A DNA stretch of 13,398 nucleotides, taken from assembly GCF_910585845.1 (NCBI RefSeq), contig NZ_CAJUHF010000068.1:1-13398 (forward strand). The letters run 5' to 3'. Of the stretch, positions 11,010 to 13,398 are shown piece after piece. Source of the stretch: an uncultured Bacteroides sp. Lineage in GTDB: Bacteria; Bacteroidota; Bacteroidia; Bacteroidales; Bacteroidaceae. A program made the position numbers and the translations under genes. The stretch's first letter is position 1. The number at the start of each line of letters is the position of its first letter. A model generated the notes under the pieces. That model was not told the DNA's origin. It saw nothing but the letters and a program-made list of their open reading frames with translations, and made no database searches.

Positions 11010-13398
11010 ATGAAGCAAGTTAATCTTAGAATCTATCAAATGATTCTTCCCCTGATTTTGGGGCTATTCTTGTCAGTAGGCGTTTATGCACAGAACATCA
11101 CCGTAAGAGGGCATGTGAAAGATGCTATGGGTGAAGTCGTTGGCGCCAATGTCATTGAAAAAGGTAATCCGTCGAACGGTACCATTACCGATTTGGATGG
11201 TAACTTTACGTTGTCTGTTCCCAAGGGAGCAATTCTTCAGGTCTCTTTCATCGGTTATCAAACGGCAGAAGTGGCAGCCGCTCCTTCGACTATCGTTACG
11301 CTGAAAGATGATGCGGAGCTGCTGAGTGAAGTGGTAGTTATCGGTTACGGTCGTGCTAAAAAGAACGATTTGACAGGTTCGGTAACAGCTATCAAGCCAG
11401 ATGAAATGAATAAAGGTTTGCAAGTTAGTGCGCAAGACATGATTACTGGTAAAATTGCTGGTGTGAATGTCCAGAACAATGGCGGTGAACCTGGTGGTGG
11501 TGCTTCCATCCGTATTCGTGGTGGCTCTTCCTTGAATGCAAGCAATGACCCGTTGATTGTCATTGATGGTTTGGCTATGGATAATTATGGTATGCAAGGT
11601 ATGTCTAATCCCTTAAACCTGGTGAACCCGAATGATATTGAAAGCTTTACAGTCTTGAAAGATGCGTCAGCCACTGCAATCTACGGTAGCCGTGCTTCTA
11701 ATGGTGTAATTCTTATCACTACGAAGAAAGGTCGTAAAAATATGAAGCCTACTCTCTCTTATAATGGTAGTGTTTCGGTAAGTGCTGTAACCAATAAGCT
11801 GGATGTATTGAGCGGTAGCGAATTTATGAACTTCATAAAGGATAAAAGTGGTTTGAGCGATGCAGAATGGGAAAATAGCGAATATTATAAGAATATGGGC
11901 TATTGGAGTGCATATAATGCCGATGGAACACCTGCTGATGGTGCACAGCATCTCTTTGCGGATACAGATTGGCAAGATGAAATCTATCGCACTGCTATAT
12001 CTACAGACCATAATGTAACGTTGACAGGTGCTTATAAGAATCTTCCGTATCGTGTCTCTTTGGGTTATACTAAGCAGCAGGGTATCTTGAGAACGTCCGA
12101 TTTCGAACGTTTTACGGGAAGTGTTAGCTTGAATCCTACATTCCTTAAAGATCATTTGGCTGTTAATTTCAATGCTAAGGGTATGTATACTAAGACATCG
12201 TATGCTAATACGAGCGCAATTGGTGCTGCCAGTGAAATGGACCCGACGAAACCCGTTACAATTAACGATGAGTTCTTTAAGAAAAACTTTGGCGGATACT
12301 TCCAATATAGTTCTCCGGTGGATCGTAACGATGATGAGTGGGGATATTCAATCCATTCTTTGTCAACGCGTAATCCGATGTCTTATTTAGGAACAAGTTC
12401 AGATATAGGTAAGGGTAAAGAGTTGACAGGTAATCTGGAATTGGATTATAAGATTCATGGTCTTGAGGACCTTCATCTGCACGTAAATGGTGGTATGGAC
12501 TTGAAGAGTGGTAAGAGTGATAAAGCTTATAGCCGTTATAATTATGATAATTATTATTACGGTAGCCAAGGTTGGAGTACTCAAGATACTTATAACCTCT
12601 CATTGAACATGTATGCCCAATATATTAAAGATTTTGGTGAAAACCATCATTTTGACGTAATGGGTGGTTATGAATGGCAACATTTCCATAAAGAAACGGA
12701 TTATTACTATTACGGTACTTATCCAGATACCAATAAGGAACATCCGGGAGAATTGAAAGACCCTTCTGAAAATACTCTTTATAAGACTGAAAACTATTTG
12801 GTATCTTTCTTTGGCCGTTTGAACTATTCATTGTTGGACCGCTACTTGTTGACTGTTACAGTGCGTGATGATGGTTCTTCACGTTTCCATAAGGATAACC
12901 GTTGGGGATTCTTCCCGTCTGTGGCTGCTGCATGGAAAATTAATGAAGAAGCGTTCCTTCGTGATTCCAAGGTGGTTTCTGATTTGAAACTCCGTTTAGG
13001 ATGGGGTAAGACTGGTCAGCAGGAAGGTATTGGTGATTACACTTATTTTGCATCTTATACTAACAATGGATTAGGTGCGTATTATCCGATTGTGGGCGAG
13101 GGAATAACTTATCGTCCCGATGCTTACAATGCGTCACTGACTTGGGAAAAGACCACGACCTATAATGCTGGAATTGATTTGAGCCTTTTCAATGATCGTT
13201 TTACGGCTAATGTGGATTACTACTACAGAAAAACGACCGACCTTATCAATACAGTTGCTGTAGCTGCTGGTTCTAATTTTAAGAATAAAGTAACAAGCAA
13301 TATCGGCGAATTGCATAATCAAGGTTTTGAATTATCTTTAACTTATCGTCCTATTCAGACGAAAGACTGGCGTTGGGAATTGGGTTATAACATAGCTT
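11010..13398 (+). CDS. SusC-type TonB-dependent outer-membrane receptor, 3' end missing
   Basis: The frame is open for 796 codons to the window edge; family members are usually about 1000 residues, so roughly the last fifth is missing. It starts MKQVNLRIYQMILPLILG, with signal-peptide cleavage likely after Ala27 (VYA|Q). Next come a carboxypeptidase-regulatory-like domain (about 28-105, with GTITDLDGNFTL), a TonB-box-like LSEVVVIGYG (105-114), the plug domain with QDMITGKIAGV (142-152) and the SusC signature DASATAIYGSRASNGVILIT (218-237), then the beta-barrel. It would import oligosaccharides together with a SusD lipoprotein, expected just downstream. Proximity to GH53 and GH2 suggests galactan fragments as substrate, but the receptor sequence alone does not show this. 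The ATG follows an AT-rich leader with no clear Shine-Dalgarno. The regulatory-like domain without an extra N-terminal STN domain argues against anti-sigma-factor signalling. Confidence 0.92.
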   Translation, partial: MKQVNLRIYQMILPLILGLFLSVGVYAQNITVRGHVKDAMGEVVGANVIEKGNPSNGTITDLDGNFTLSVPKGAILQVSFIGYQTAEVAAAPSTIVTLKDDAELLSEVVVIGYGRAKKNDLTGSVTAIKPDEMNKGLQVSAQDMITGKIAGVNVQNNGGEPGGGASIRIRGGSSLNASNDPLIVIDGLAMDNYGMQGMSNPLNLVNPNDIESFTVLKDASATAIYGSRASNGVILITTKKGRKNMKPTLSYNGSVSVSAVTNKLDVLSGSEFMNFIKDKSGLSDAEWENSEYYKNMGYWSAYNADGTPADGAQHLFADTDWQDEIYRTAISTDHNVTLTGAYKNLPYRVSLGYTKQQGILRTSDFERFTGSVSLNPTFLKDHLAVNFNAKGMYTKTSYANTSAIGAASEMDPTKPVTINDEFFKKNFGGYFQYSSPVDRNDDEWGYSIHSLSTRNPMSYLGTSSDIGKGKELTGNLELDYKIHGLEDLHLHVNGGMDLKSGKSDKAYSRYNYDNYYYGSQGWSTQDTYNLSLNMYAQYIKDFGENHHFDVMGGYEWQHFHKETDYYYYGTYPDTNKEHPGELKDPSENTLYKTENYLVSFFGRLNYSLLDRYLLTVTVRDDGSSRFHKDNRWGFFPSVAAAWKINEEAFLRDSKVVSDLKLRLGWGKTGQQEGIGDYTYFASYTNNGLGAYYPIVGEGITYRPDAYNASLTWEKTTTYNAGIDLSLFNDRFTANVDYYYRKTTDLINTVAVAAGSNFKNKVTSNIGELHNQGFELSLTYRPIQTKDWRWELGYNIA

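Overview
The window is chromosomal DNA from a Bacteroides-type gut bacterium. This rests on the gene families (SusC-type TonB-dependent receptor, DUF4924, the AAA-ATPase/PD-(D/E)xK family that is abundant in Bacteroides), on a perfect Bacteroides-type promoter (TTG-N20-TAnnTTTG) before the ATPase gene, and on weak or absent Shine-Dalgarno sequences. The species cannot be fixed from sequence alone.

Left part (1-4532). A 342-base margin has no confident gene. It is followed by a same-strand run: a LysE-family exporter, a DUF4924 protein, dTDP-4-dehydrorhamnose reductase (rfbD), a small four-helix-bundle protein of the 23S-IVP/bAvd family, and peptide chain release factor 3 (prfC). The small protein gene sits inside a compact AT-rich cassette bounded by 27-base imperfect inverted repeats built from 7-base units. 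The cassette looks inserted between rfbD and prfC. Its repeats form the last codons of rfbD, and a possible 7-base direct repeat (AAGAAGT) lies outside both ends.

Middle part (4609-8414). Two galactan-degrading enzymes follow: a GH53 endo-beta-1,4-galactanase lipoprotein and a GH2 beta-galactosidase, 23 bases apart. The GH53 gene is broken by one in-frame TAG at codon 173, where the family's conserved Trp before the acid/base motif is expected. The rest of the frame and both catalytic Glu codons are intact. After GH2 come a short tandem duplication and a strong intrinsic terminator.

Right part (8393-13398). A minus-strand AAA-ATPase/PD-(D/E)xK gene converges on GH2; its last codons form part of the GH2 terminator. 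Between its start and a plus-strand SusC-type receptor lies about 1.07 kb of divergent intergenic DNA. This holds the ATPase promoter with an operator-like inverted repeat, a CTTGCAGAT repeat cluster with mutually exclusive hairpins, an array of AACACTTTG units spaced 20-24 bases apart, a possible small minus-strand ORF, a TTGCAT cluster and a hairpin before the receptor. The receptor reading frame (796 codons visible) runs off the right edge.

How the genes may work together: the SusC-type receptor, GH53 and GH2 fit a beta-1,4-galactan polysaccharide utilisation locus. The receptor would import oligosaccharides, the lipoprotein would cut galactan, and the beta-galactosidase would release galactose. 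The layout is unusual because the enzymes precede the receptor and an unrelated ATPase gene separates them. No SusD, surface glycan-binding protein or hybrid two-component regulator is visible; they could lie beyond the right edge.
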